The notes under the pieces: model-generated
Told to the model about the DNA's origin: nothing
What the model saw: the letters and a program-made list of their open reading frames with translations, nothing else
Database searches by the model: none
Made by a program: the position numbers and the translations under genes
Shown: positions 40,501-48,394 of the stretch, in pieces
Numbering within the stretch: position 1 is the first letter of the stretch
How the letters are laid out: the number at the start of each line of letters is the position of its first letter
Source: Methylocystaceae bacterium
GTDB lineage: Bacteria > Pseudomonadota > Alphaproteobacteria > Rhizobiales > Beijerinckiaceae
Reading direction: 5' to 3'
DNA length: 64,000 nucleotides
NCBI GenBank assembly: GCA_009773555.1
Contig: WSXZ01000004.1
Coordinates: forward strand, 48,560-112,559

Positions 40501-40674
40501 CTCGCCATCGTCGTCATCGGCGGGTTGATCTCGGCCACGGCGCTGACCTTGATCCTGCTGCCGATTCTTTATGACCGCACCGCCAATCTGGGCTTGGTCA
40601 TTCGTCAGAAGTTCCGCGCGCGCGCGATGCGGCAACCTGCGCCAATGCATGAGCGCGAGGACGCTCGCGCATGA
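37528..40674 (+). CDS. RND efflux pump, heavy-metal (HME/CusA-CzcA) type
   Basis: 1048 residues with the usual 12 transmembrane segments and two large periplasmic loops. N-terminus LIRVALQQRLLVFLGALGIA and the block FPDVAPVQVLVAMRAPGLTP are typical of the CusA/CzcA family. TM4 contains a conserved aspartate (AIGLLVDCAVVVVENVEHR). The first loop has GLTPEELEARVTVPIELAAK. It would export metal ions from periplasm or cytoplasm using proton flow; the metal is not predictable. It starts 9 bases after the broken adaptor gene and ends in a four-base overlap with the channel gene. Confidence 0.92.
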   Translation: MLERLIRVALQQRLLVFLGALGIAGWGAVSYFKLPIDAFPDVAPVQVLVAMRAPGLTPEELEARVTVPIELAAKGIPNLVRMRSMTRYSVTLITFEFSEGTDIYWARAQVNERLAQAQSQLPEGVSGGLAPIVTPLGEMLMFTIVGGDLTPTEQRTLLDWTIRPAIRGLPGVADLNVLGGFVRTFEVAPFPAAMASRGVTVEMLQSALSNNNKNDGAGRVRDGEEALLVRAEGRLRSLEEIRSVVIAARDTGIVRVGDVAEVRNGALPRNGVVTRNGESEAVWGLVLGLRGADASMVVNGVKERLAEIEPTLPKGAKIEIFYDRSELIGKAVWTVQKVLIEAIVLVVILLVLFLGDLRAAIVVSVILPLAALATFGIMRWWGLSANIMSLGGLAIAIGLLVDCAVVVVENVEHRMAHAHDVSLSDRIFMTLEGTREVAVPLTSGVVIIVTVFLPLLSLEGLEGRLFAPVALTIAFALGSALVLSLTVVPALSATLLKPGHADEPWLVRKLAAVYEPLLKRALDKPLIVGGGAIIGLVVAFTAYARIGQTFMPVMNEGTPVITIRKHPTISVNMAAETDMRIQRAIMERVPEVKGMMARAGADELGIDPVGLNDTDNFLTLAPQSEWRGKDIDWLMGEIRAVLDSMPGISYAFSQPIDMRVQEMIIGARGDVVVKIFGDDLDELNRLTREVTATLRKIKGSRDVFGLQNDGMRYLTARVDRLAAGRFGLNAGEIQDALRVWVDGQPVGIVLEGPIRTPLVIRGSETSRRSSVDFARLPMVSSEGKVVELSQLADVRVENGPIQIIREEGRRFATVLANVTGRDLVGFVDEAKKAVAKNVKTPPGYRYQWGGQFENQQRASARLAIVVPIALALIFLLLYLTFNSVLQATLVFCNVPFAAIGGILGLWLSGEFMSVPSSVGFIALIGIAVLNGVVLISYINKLVAEGTRSTREAVLEGARRRMRPVMLTATIAAFGLIPFLFAHGPGAEIQRPLAIVVIGGLISATALTLILLPILYDRTANLGLVIRQKFRARAMRQPAPMHEREDARA

Positions 40675-42029
40675 GGATAGGCGCGGTTTTCACGGCATTT
40701 TCCCTGTTTGCGTTCGCTTTGCCTTTCGAGACGGGAGTCTTTGCACAGGAGCAGAACGAGCCGGCGGAGATGCAGATCAAAGCGTCTGTTAAGCCGTCAC
40801 CCAAGAAGGCGCGCGTGACATCGCCCAAGAAAGCCGGCGCGCGGCCGCCATCCCAGCGAAGCGGCGGCGTGTTGGCGAAGCATCTTGAGATGGCTGTCCT
40901 GATTGACGCCCAGAGCCGGTCGCTCGAGGCGCAGTTTCGCGCCATCTCCGCGCGTTACGCGACGGTCAATTCGCTCACGCCAGGCTCGCCTTATGTCGCA
41001 GGCTATCAGCGCAACGCAGCCGCCGGCAATCTTCGAAACTACAACGAAACCGAAGTTGAGGTCGGCATGCCGTTATGGCTGCCGGGGCAGCGTGACGCCC
41101 TCGCGGGAACAGTGAACACCGGACTCTTCGAGGTGGAGGAGCGCCTCGCGCTCCGTCGATTGGAAGTCGCCGGCGTTTTGCGCGACGCATGGTGGAACGC
41201 GCAGCGTGCGGCGCGGGAAGTTTCCGTCGCGCGCAATCGCGTCGCCACTGCGCGCGATATCGGCGCGGACATGACGCGCCGCGTCGAGCTTGGCGACGCC
41301 GCCCAGACCGATGCGCTGCTCGCCAAGAACGAAACGCTCGCCGCTGAAACGGAGCTTGCGCAGTCGGAGGGCGCGGTAAAAGTGGCGCAGGTCACTTACA
41401 TGGCCTTGACCGGCGGCGCGCCGCCCAGCGGCGCATTGGAATCAGTGCGCCCGGCCATCGACATCGAGGAGCATCCATCGCTGCGCGCGCCGCGCGCCGC
41501 GCTTGCGCGCGCCCGGGCGCAGGCGGAGCTTGTCGACGCGACGCCGATCGATAATCCCGAAATCGGAATTTTTGGTCGCCAGGAACATAACGATCAATAT
41601 TCGACCGACCCGTCGCAGCAAATTTCCGACCAGCGCACCGATGCGACGACAGTTGGCGTGCGCTTACGCATTGCGATTCCGACCGCCGGTCGAAATGAGC
41701 CAAGACGCGCCGAGGCGCTTGCCGAGATGGATCGGGCCACAGCCGAATATGAACGCGCGAAGCGCGTCGTGCTGGCGGAGATAAAAGCTGCGCGTGAATC
41801 ATTGGCGGCGGCGCGGCGCGCAGCGACATTCGCCAACGCGCGTCTCGTCGTCGCCAACGATCAATTCGACCTGTCGCGCAAAGCGTTCAAGCTTGGAGAG
41901 ATCAGCGCCTTCGATCTTTATCGCGTGCGCCAGATTCAACTCGAGGCGCAGCGCATGGAGGCGAACGCCGAAATCAATGTCGGCGTCGCGATCTCCCGAC
42001 TTAATCAGGCGCAGGGGTATGCGCCTTAG
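40671..42029 (+). CDS. TolC-family outer membrane efflux protein
   Basis: 452 residues. Signal peptide MRIGAVFTAFSLFAFALPFE with cleavage near GVFA, a basic linker (KPSPKKARVTSPKKAG), then the alpha-barrel repeats typical of CusC/CzcC-type channels, for example EVEVGMPLWLPGQRDALAGT and KAFKLGEISAFDLYRVRQIQ. The ATG overlaps the pump's stop (ATGA at 40671), so the tripartite system is one operon. It would form the outer-membrane duct. Confidence 0.9.
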   Translation: MRIGAVFTAFSLFAFALPFETGVFAQEQNEPAEMQIKASVKPSPKKARVTSPKKAGARPPSQRSGGVLAKHLEMAVLIDAQSRSLEAQFRAISARYATVNSLTPGSPYVAGYQRNAAAGNLRNYNETEVEVGMPLWLPGQRDALAGTVNTGLFEVEERLALRRLEVAGVLRDAWWNAQRAAREVSVARNRVATARDIGADMTRRVELGDAAQTDALLAKNETLAAETELAQSEGAVKVAQVTYMALTGGAPPSGALESVRPAIDIEEHPSLRAPRAALARARAQAELVDATPIDNPEIGIFGRQEHNDQYSTDPSQQISDQRTDATTVGVRLRIAIPTAGRNEPRRAEALAEMDRATAEYERAKRVVLAEIKAARESLAAARRAATFANARLVVANDQFDLSRKAFKLGEISAFDLYRVRQIQLEAQRMEANAEINVGVAISRLNQAQGYAP

Positions 42030-42133
42030 AGCGCTTCCCGATCACACCATGTGATCGATAAGGAATCGCTCAAAATCGAACATGTTGGAGCAGGTTCTCT
42101 TCGAAAAAGTCTGTCAACGTTTTCGGAACCTGC
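42030..42133. repeat. dispersed repeat, family C relative
   Basis: AGAGCGCTTCCCGATCACAC / GTGATCGATAAGGAATCGCT form one imperfect hairpin; GGAGCAGGTTCTCTTCGAAA and TTTTCGGAACCTGCC form a second. The second core recurs at 61171. It sits between the convergent channel and hydrolase genes. Confidence 0.6.
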
Positions 42134-42157
42134 CCCGAGCGATCGGCGAGGCGCGAT

Positions 42158-43039
42158 TTATGGACATTGGCGCATGAAGTCCGCGATGCGCGCAATCGTC
42201 GGCTGATCGAGCAGCAGCGGCGCATGGCCCTGGCCTTCGACCCAGGCCCGCTCAAGGCGCGGCGCGCGCCGGGCCATTTCGTCGAAGACCTCGGGCGAGA
42301 GAATATCCGAGTTGGCGCCGCGGATGGCGAGAATCGGAACATTCGACAGCGCGGCGAAGTCGTCCCAATATTCTTCCGGCTCCACATCGGGCGCCACGGC
42401 GTCGAGCGTATGCGACAGGTCGGGATCGTAGCGCAGCTGAACCTTGCCGTCTTTCTCGACAAAGGTGAGGCGCGCATAGTCCTCCCACTCCTGCGGCGAG
42501 ACGCCGGAAAAATCGACGCCGGCGGTCATCCGCATCAACGCGATCGCTTCGCGCATGGAAGCGATCGGCGGCAGTCTCCCAACGTAGCGCTTAATGCGGA
42601 GCAGGCCGGCATGCTCGATCTTCGGTCCGATGTCGTTGAGCACGGCGCCGCGTACGACGCCGGGCCGGCGCGCCGCGATGCGCATCGTGTGAAGACCGCC
42701 GCGTGACGTGCCGACAAACACCGTTTGCTCGACGCCTGCGTCGGCAAGTTGAGCCGCGATGTCGTCCTGTTCGACGTCGAAGGCATAGCGGCGCCAGTCC
42801 TGATCCCAGTCGGACCGGCCGCGTCCGCGATAGTCGAGGGCAAGAACCCTCCGGCCGTCGACTTGCAGGGTCCTGGCGACGCGGTCGAAATCATCGGCCG
42901 AGCGCGCAAGCCCGGGCAGGCACACGACCGGGAGCAGACCCCCGCCGCCGCCCGGCGGCGCGGGATAGTCGAAATAATGCAAGCGGAGCCCGTCGGCTGC
43001 GCGAATGTAGCGGCTAACCGGCTCTTGCGCAGACGCCAT
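42158..43039 (-). CDS. alpha/beta hydrolase
   Basis: 293 residues with the alpha/beta hydrolase fold. The nucleophile elbow is GTSRGG (VFVGTSRGGLHTMRIAARRP), the oxyanion region is VVCLPGLARSADDFDRVA, and a late histidine is in EGQGHAPLLLDQP. It is a cytoplasmic esterase/lipase-type enzyme; the substrate cannot be deduced. It is divergent from accA, and no partner genes are adjacent. Confidence 0.87.
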   Translation of the reverse strand: MASAQEPVSRYIRAADGLRLHYFDYPAPPGGGGGLLPVVCLPGLARSADDFDRVARTLQVDGRRVLALDYRGRGRSDWDQDWRRYAFDVEQDDIAAQLADAGVEQTVFVGTSRGGLHTMRIAARRPGVVRGAVLNDIGPKIEHAGLLRIKRYVGRLPPIASMREAIALMRMTAGVDFSGVSPQEWEDYARLTFVEKDGKVQLRYDPDLSHTLDAVAPDVEPEEYWDDFAALSNVPILAIRGANSDILSPEVFDEMARRAPRLERAWVEGQGHAPLLLDQPTIARIADFMRQCP

Positions 43040-43210
43040 GGAACGACCATTCCGCTAATGAAACCTGCCCCAATGCAGCGACATTGACGCGTTGAATTAA
43101 GTTTCGCAACTGCGCGGCTGGCGCTTTGTGTTCCTTGACTTCAAAGCCGGTTGCGGCGAGTTTGCCCGCGCCCGCGAGGCGTCCCTCGCCTAAAGGAAAA
43201 CGCCGCCTCA

Positions 43211-44176
43211 ATGCGCTCCTATCTCGACTTCGAAAAGCCTGTCGCAGAACTCGAAACCAAGGTCGACGAACTGCGCGCGCTGGCCGAAAACGGAGAGGCC
43301 GTGTCGATCGGCGAGGAGCTCAGCAAGCTCCAGGCCAAAGCCGCGAAGGCGCTCGCGGATCTCTACGCCGGCCTGACGCCCTGGCAAAAGATCCAGGTGG
43401 CGCGGCATCCGCAGCGACCACATTTTTCCGATTATGTGCGGCAGCTTTTCGACGAGTTCACGCCGCTCGCCGGAGACAGGCTGTTCGGCGAGGACTTCGC
43501 GATCGTCGGCGGTTTCGGGCGCTTCCGCGGCGAGCCGATCTGCGTCATCGGCCAGGAGAAGGGCTCGGACACGTCGAGCCGTCTTCATCACAATTTCGGC
43601 ATGGCGCGGCCGGAAGGCTATCGCAAGGCGGTCCGCCTGATGGAGCTCGCCGACCGTTTCGGTTTGCCGGTGGTCTCGCTTGTCGACACGGCTGGCGCGT
43701 TTCCGGGCATCGACGCCGAAGAGCGCGGGCAGGCCGAGGCGATCGCCCGCTCTACCGACGTGTCGCTCTTGCTCGGCGTGCCCAATGTCGCGGTGGTGGT
43801 GGGCGAGGGCGGTTCCGGCGGCGCGATCGCGATCGCCGCCGCCAACAGAGTGCTGATGCTTGAGCACTCGGTCTACACGGTCGCCTCGCCCGAAGCTTCG
43901 GCCTCGATCCTGTGGCGCGATTCCGCCAAGGCGCAAGAGGCGGCGACGAGCATGAAGATCACAGCGCAGGATCTCTTAAAGTTCGGCATCATCGATCTGA
44001 TTGTGACGGAGCCGCCGGGCGGCGCCCATCGCGATCCCCAAGCGGCGATTGGCGCCGTCGGCGACGCGCTCGCCAAGGAGCTTGCCGGCCTGGCCAATCT
44101 TTCGCGCGAACAGCTGAGACAATTCCGCGCCGACAAGTTTTTGGCCATGGGCCGGAAACTTGAAGAGAAGCGTTAA
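43211..44176 (+). CDS. accA: acetyl-CoA carboxylase carboxyltransferase subunit alpha
   Basis: 321 residues, the family length. The N-terminus ([20 protein letters not shown]) and the carboxyltransferase core ([40 protein letters not shown]) are unmistakable. With AccD it transfers carboxyl from biotin to acetyl-CoA, the first step of fatty acid synthesis. The start at 43211 fits the family; the frame upstream is shadow. Confidence 0.97.
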   Translation: MRSYLDFEKPVAELETKVDELRALAENGEAVSIGEELSKLQAKAAKALADLYAGLTPWQKIQVARHPQRPHFSDYVRQLFDEFTPLAGDRLFGEDFAIVGGFGRFRGEPICVIGQEKGSDTSSRLHHNFGMARPEGYRKAVRLMELADRFGLPVVSLVDTAGAFPGIDAEERGQAEAIARSTDVSLLLGVPNVAVVVGEGGSGGAIAIAAANRVLMLEHSVYTVASPEASASILWRDSAKAQEAATSMKITAQDLLKFGIIDLIVTEPPGGAHRDPQAAIGAVGDALAKELAGLANLSREQLRQFRADKFLAMGRKLEEKR

Positions 44177-44331
44177 CGTAAATTCCAGAAGATTGGCCCT
44201 AAAAGCGCGCACGTGCGCGATTCTTCGCTGATTCGGACATGTTCTCGTCCCATTATTTGTTTTTCGTGATCAGGCGCGGCGGCTCGCTTCCGAGACAATC
44301 GCGAGGCGACTGCGCCGCCAGAGGGGACATT

Positions 44332-45591
44332 ATGAAGACTCGAGGCATAGCGCCGGCGCTGGGACTTGCCGTCCTCGCGGCCTTTGCGCTTTCGGCCTGC
44401 GAGCAGAGCGGTCTGGCGCATCGCTCGCTTGCGCCGATCCCTTCCGAGACTGTCGCGCTGATGGAGCAGGCCGGCACGACCAAGGAAGCGCCGATGCTGA
44501 TCCGCGCCTACAAAAAGGAAGCGGAGCTCGAAATCTGGAAGATGCGGTCGGACGGTCATTACGCCCATCTGAAGACGTTTCCGATGTGCCGCTGGTCGGG
44601 TCAGCTCGGCCCCAAGCGTCGCCAGGGCGACCGCCAAGTGCCGGAGGGCTTTTACGCCATCGGCCCGGCGCAGATGAATCCGAACTCAAGCTATTATCTG
44701 TCGTTCAACGTCGGCTATCCGAATGCGCTCGACCGCGCCCTTGGCCACACCGGCGGCGACATCATGGTGCATGGCGCCTGCTCGTCGGCCGGTTGCTTCT
44801 CCATGACCGACAAGCAGATCGCCGAAATCTACGCGATCGCCCGCTCGTCGCTCGGCGGCGGTCAACGCGCGATCCAGATGCAGTCCTTCCCCTTCAAGAT
44901 GACGGCGGAAAATCTCGCCAAACATCGTCTCGATCCCAACATCGACTTCTGGAAGCAGCTCAAGGAAGGCTCCGATCATTTCGAGGTGACCTTGCAGGAG
45001 CCGCAAGTCGCCTTCTGCAACCGGCATTACGTGTTCAACGCCGCCGGCGCGGCCAATCTCGATCCGGAGGCCGCCTGTCCGTCGCTCAAACAGGACCCGG
45101 AGATCGCCCAGGCGGTGGCCGAGAAGAGCGCCAAGGACCAAGCTAAGATCGCCCAGCTCGCGCAAAGCGGCGTGAAGCCGGTGCGGATCGTTTATCAGGA
45201 CGGCGGCCAGCACCCGGCCTTTGCGTCGCGGGTTCCAGAGGTCAGCCGCCCGGAAACTATCGTTCCGCCGACCGAAATCGCCCTCGACGAGAAGCCAAAT
45301 CGAGGAGCCGGGTCGGCAGCCGCCAATCTGGCCGTCAAATCGCCGGTCGTGACCTTGGCCGGGGCGAAGGCCGTTGACGAAAGCCGGCAAACGCGCGTCG
45401 TCGCCATGGCGCCGATGCGCAGCGACCATCGCGACATGTCCGCGCTTGCGGCCTCGGATCCAGGCCCCACCACCAGCCCTAAAAAATTGGCGCGTTCCAA
45501 TAGGGACGCCTCGGCGGGAGATATTCCGACGCCGCCGGCTTCTATTGGCGTCAGGAAATCCGCCGCCGCTCATTCATCGAAATCTTTTTAA
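44332..45591 (+). CDS. L,D-transpeptidase (YkuD) family lipoprotein
   Basis: 419 residues. The start at 44332 has GAGGGG 7 bases upstream and begins a lipoprotein signal (AFALSAC, lipid Cys ~23). The YkuD active site is visible as His147 and Cys155 in IMVHGACSSAGCFSM. Such enzymes link peptidoglycan peptides by 3-3 bonds or anchor proteins to the wall. The last ~130 residues are a low-complexity Ser/Ala/Pro tail with no domain. A rho-independent terminator follows. Confidence 0.9.
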   Translation: MKTRGIAPALGLAVLAAFALSACEQSGLAHRSLAPIPSETVALMEQAGTTKEAPMLIRAYKKEAELEIWKMRSDGHYAHLKTFPMCRWSGQLGPKRRQGDRQVPEGFYAIGPAQMNPNSSYYLSFNVGYPNALDRALGHTGGDIMVHGACSSAGCFSMTDKQIAEIYAIARSSLGGGQRAIQMQSFPFKMTAENLAKHRLDPNIDFWKQLKEGSDHFEVTLQEPQVAFCNRHYVFNAAGAANLDPEAACPSLKQDPEIAQAVAEKSAKDQAKIAQLAQSGVKPVRIVYQDGGQHPAFASRVPEVSRPETIVPPTEIALDEKPNRGAGSAAANLAVKSPVVTLAGAKAVDESRQTRVVAMAPMRSDHRDMSALAASDPGPTTSPKKLARSNRDASAGDIPTPPASIGVRKSAAAHSSKSF

Positions 45592-45617
45592 GACTCTCGG
45601 ATCCTTCGAGCAAACTC

Positions 45618-45647
45618 AAAGCCGCGCTTAGGCGCGGCTTTCTTTTT
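45618..45647 (+). terminator. rho-independent terminator after the L,D-transpeptidase gene
   Basis: A perfect 10-bp stem AAAGCCGCGC / GCGCGGCTTT with TTAG loop, then CTTTTT. It lies 27 bases after the stop codon. Confidence 0.9.
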
Positions 45648-45704
45648 GGTCCAAAGCGGGTGGCCGGCGACTAGCGGAGGCTTTGCCGTGTAGCGAAAAA
45701 AACC

Positions 45705-45733
45705 TTGACTCTTGTGCGACGCAGCAATATAAC
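45705..45733 (+). promoter_or_regulatory. sigma70-type promoter of the candidate small RNA
   Basis: TTGACT (45705-45710) and TATAAC (45728-45733) are separated by exactly 17 bases. Predicted start near 45740. There is no protein frame downstream on this strand before the terminator at 45797. Confidence 0.7.
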
Positions 45734-45739
45734 AGTGCG

Positions 45740-45827
45740 ACGCAGCGAGAGTTGTCTTGCTTCGTAGCCCTCCTTGGGCGTTTCCTCCCTTGACTTGGGC
45801 CGCTGGTTCGTCCGGCGGCCCTTTTTT
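45740..45827 (+). ncRNA. candidate trans-acting small RNA with anti-Shine-Dalgarno (CCUCC) motifs
   Basis: About 88 bases between a good promoter and a strong terminator, with no open frame. It contains a small hairpin GCCC-TCCTT-GGGC, whose loop shows CUCCUU, then an unpaired TTTCCTCCCTTGA, then the terminator. Exposed CCUCC motifs are the hallmark of the alphaproteobacterial sRNAs of the alpha-r14/'cuckoo' kind, which bind ribosome sites of target mRNAs. Family membership is suggested by architecture only. The 3' end touches the stop codon of cobB, which comes from the other strand. Confidence 0.55.
45797..45827 (+). terminator. rho-independent terminator of the candidate small RNA
   Basis: A 10-bp stem GGGCCGCTGG / CCGGCGGCCC (one G-U pair) followed by TTTTTT at 45822-45827. 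There is no T-run on the other strand, so it terminates only plus-strand transcripts. Confidence 0.88.
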
Positions 45828-47238
45828 ATGCCAGCAGGTGAAAAAACGAGCCGGAAACGCCGTTTCTCGCCAGTCCGGCTGGGCGCTCTTCGTCGCTGTA
45901 GGCGTCACGCGCCAGCGCGAAGGGCGCGCCTTCTTCGCGAAGAACCGTCGCGTAGTGAAATTCATGCCCGCGCAGTCGAAATCCGACGGCGCCCAGCGGG
46001 TGGTCTGCCGCGAGTTGCGCCTGCCGATAGCCGAGATGCAATTTGCGCTGGGCGAAACTCGTTTCCAGTTCCAGCAGTCCGGCCATTTCATGCGCCTCGC
46101 CCGCCGCGTCGATCAGCGCGCGGCCAAGAACCATGTAGCCGCCGCATTCGCCGTGGAGCCACCCTCTCTGAGCGAAACGCCGCAACCCCTTTATGAAGCC
46201 CTGCGCCGCCGACAACCGGCCGGCGTGCAGCTCCGGATAGCCGCCCGGCAGCCAGCAGAGATCGCAATCTTCGGGCGGCGCCTCGTCCGCGAGCGGCGAG
46301 AAGAAGCAAAGCTCCGCGCCGGCGTCGCGCCAGCTCTGCGCGAGATGCGGATAAAAGAAGGAGAAAGCGTCGTCGCGCGCGACCGCGATGCGCTGGGCGG
46401 GGGGCGGGAGCGCCACGACGCTTGTCATTCCCGACGCCCGCGCAGCGGGCGATCGGGAATCCAGAGCCCCAATAGGCGCGTCTGGCGTCGTGCTGGATTC
46501 CCGATCGCTCCGCTCGCGCGAAGCGTCGGGAATGACATCGCCAGTTGCGGCGATCGTCGCGCAAGCGACAATCGCCGCGAGATCCACATGCGCTTCGATG
46601 AAATCCGCAAGCGCCTCGAGACGGCCGTCGAGACCTGCCGTCTCGCCGGCCTGAACCAGGCCGAGATGGCGTTCGGGGAGAGCAACCGCCTCGTTGCGGG
46701 GCAGCGCGCCGAACACCGGGATGCCAAGCGCCTCGATCGCTTCGCCGGCGAGTCTGCGATGACGCTCGGAGCCGACGCGGTTCAGCACGACGCCCGCGAC
46801 CTTTACGCGCGCGTCGTGTCCGGCGATGCCGCGAACAATCGCCGCCGCCGTCTGCCCTTGGCCGGAGACGTCATGAACGAGCACGACCGGCCAGCCGAGC
46901 AAGGCGGCGATGTCGGCGCTGGCGCCGGTTCCCGCCGCCCCGCCGGGCGCGCCGTCAAAGAGCCCCATCGCGCCCTCTGCGATCACGATGTCCGCGCTTT
47001 CGCTCGCCCGCGCGGCGAGCCGCGCAATCAGCGCCGCATCCATCGCCCATGAATCGAGATTGACGCCGGCGCGGCCGGTCGCCGCCGCGTGAAAGGCGGG
47101 GTCGATGTAATCCGGCCCGCATTTGACCGGGGCGACGCGCAAGCCGCGCCGCATCAGCGCGCGCATCAGGCCGAGCGTCAGCGTCGTCTTGCCCGATGAG
47201 GAGCGCGCGGCGCCGATCAGCAGGCCAGGCGCGGTCAC
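45826..47238 (-). CDS. cobB: hydrogenobyrinic (cobyrinic) acid a,c-diamide synthase with an inserted palindromic element
   Basis: 470 residues. The N-terminal P-loop-like domain ([20 protein letters not shown]) and C-terminal type I glutamine amidotransferase domain (nucleophile Cys in [15 protein letters not shown]) are those of CobB, which amidates the a and c side chains using glutamine and ATP. Residues ~234-272 (start [15 protein letters not shown], end ARASGMTS) are the translation of a family A palindrome and fall in the linker between domains; without them the length would be usual. It is the last gene of the cobalamin operon and overlaps cobM by four bases. Confidence 0.93.
   Translation of the reverse strand: MTAPGLLIGAARSSSGKTTLTLGLMRALMRRGLRVAPVKCGPDYIDPAFHAAATGRAGVNLDSWAMDAALIARLAARASESADIVIAEGAMGLFDGAPGGAAGTGASADIAALLGWPVVLVHDVSGQGQTAAAIVRGIAGHDARVKVAGVVLNRVGSERHRRLAGEAIEALGIPVFGALPRNEAVALPERHLGLVQAGETAGLDGRLEALADFIEAHVDLAAIVACATIAATGDVIPDASRERSDRESSTTPDAPIGALDSRSPAARASGMTSVVALPPPAQRIAVARDDAFSFFYPHLAQSWRDAGAELCFFSPLADEAPPEDCDLCWLPGGYPELHAGRLSAAQGFIKGLRRFAQRGWLHGECGGYMVLGRALIDAAGEAHEMAGLLELETSFAQRKLHLGYRQAQLAADHPLGAVGFRLRGHEFHYATVLREEGAPFALARDAYSDEERPAGLARNGVSGSFFHLLA
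46423..46537. repeat. dispersed palindromic element, family A, inserted in frame in cobB
   Basis: 115 bp with outer arms TGTCATTCCCGACGC / GCGTCGGGAATGACA and inner arms GATCGGGAATCCA / TGGATTCCCGATC, the same design as the copy at 1002-1111. It keeps the cobB frame open in the direction read. Confidence 0.88.
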
Positions 47239-47999
47239 CTTGCGCCGCTCGGCCGAAAGCGCCGATCGTAATCCGCGTCGTAAAGCGCGCTTTCCCGGAA
47301 ATCTTCGCTCGCGAGCGCCGGTCCGACGAGAATGAGCGCGGTGCGCTCCATCGGCGTCTCGGCGGCGCGCGTTTCGATGTCGGCCAGCGTGCCGCGCACG
47401 ACGCGCTCATCGGGCCAAGAGGCGCGATAAACGAGGGCCACGGGACAGCCGCCGCCATAATAGGGCGTCAGCTCCTCCACGACCCGCGCCAGAACATGGA
47501 TCGAGAGATGGATCGCGAGCGTCGCGCCGGATTGCGCGAAGGTCGCGAGCCTTTCGCGCTCAGGCATCGACGAGGCGCGCCCCGACGTGCGCGTCAGCAC
47601 CAGCGATTGCGCGACTTCGGGCAGGGTGAGTTCGCGCTTCAATGCGGCGCTCGCCGCTGCGAAAGCGGGAACGCCCGGCGTCATTGTGCAAGGAATGCCG
47701 AGCGCGTCGAGGCGGCGCATCTGCTCTCCAACGGCGCTCCAGATCGAAAGATCGCCCGAATGCAGCCGCGCGACGTCGAGCCCGGCGTCATGCGCCTGCT
47801 GCATTTCGGCGATGATCGCGTCGAGCGACAGCGGCGCGGTGTCGACGATGCGCGCGCCAGGCGGACAATGCGCGAGGATTCCCGCGGGCACGAGCGAGCC
47901 GGCGTATAGGCAGACCGGGCATCGCGCAATGAGATCGCGCCCGCGCAGGGTAAGCAAATCCGCGGCGCCAGGACCGGCGCCAATGAAATGCACTGTCAT
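47235..47999 (-). CDS. cobM: precorrin-4 C11-methyltransferase
   Basis: 254 residues of the tetrapyrrole methylase fold. The N-terminus [20 protein letters not shown] and the segment [20 protein letters not shown] are specific to CobM/CbiF. It adds a methyl group from SAM at C11 of the corrin precursor. It is joined to both neighbours by ATGA overlaps (cobE before, cobB after). Confidence 0.95.
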   Translation of the reverse strand: MTVHFIGAGPGAADLLTLRGRDLIARCPVCLYAGSLVPAGILAHCPPGARIVDTAPLSLDAIIAEMQQAHDAGLDVARLHSGDLSIWSAVGEQMRRLDALGIPCTMTPGVPAFAAASAALKRELTLPEVAQSLVLTRTSGRASSMPERERLATFAQSGATLAIHLSIHVLARVVEELTPYYGGGCPVALVYRASWPDERVVRGTLADIETRAAETPMERTALILVGPALASEDFRESALYDADYDRRFRPSGAR

Positions 48000-48394
48000 G
48001 AGTTGTTCTCTTCGCCGCGCTTCGCCAGAGCGCAGGCGGCGACCGGCGTCGTCACGCGCGGCGCGACGAGGCGACTGTTTTGTCCGGCGCCGACAAGCGC
48101 TGCGGCTTCGGCGACGCTGCCGACTCCAAACATCGCCTGCACGCGCGGCGAATGCGTCGCCGCGGTCGCCTTGCGGGCGCGCAGCGCGGCGAGCGGCAGA
48201 AAGACGAGTTCAAGCCCAAGTTCGCGCGCCGCCTCGTGCAGCCCGGTTTCCTGCGCCTTGCTTTGGAGCGCGCAAAGCTTCGCCTCGCGCAGGTCGACGT
48301 TGTGCGTTTGCGCGACGCGGCGCACGAGTTCGACGATATCGTTCGCGGCGACGCCGCGCCTTGCGCCGAGCCCGAAGGCGTATGTCGCATTCAT
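47996..48394 (-). CDS. cobE: CobE/CbiG C-terminal domain protein
   Basis: 132 residues from ATG 48394, which overlaps the cobL stop (ATGA); an ATG six codons upstream is also open. The sequence [20 protein letters not shown] and [20 protein letters not shown] match the CobE family, the stand-alone equivalent of the CbiG C-terminal domain. CobE is needed for cobalamin synthesis in aerobic producers, but its exact chemical role is not settled. Confidence 0.88.
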   Translation of the reverse strand: MNATYAFGLGARRGVAANDIVELVRRVAQTHNVDLREAKLCALQSKAQETGLHEAARELGLELVFLPLAALRARKATAATHSPRVQAMFGVGSVAEAAALVGAGQNSRLVAPRVTTPVAACALAKRGEENNS

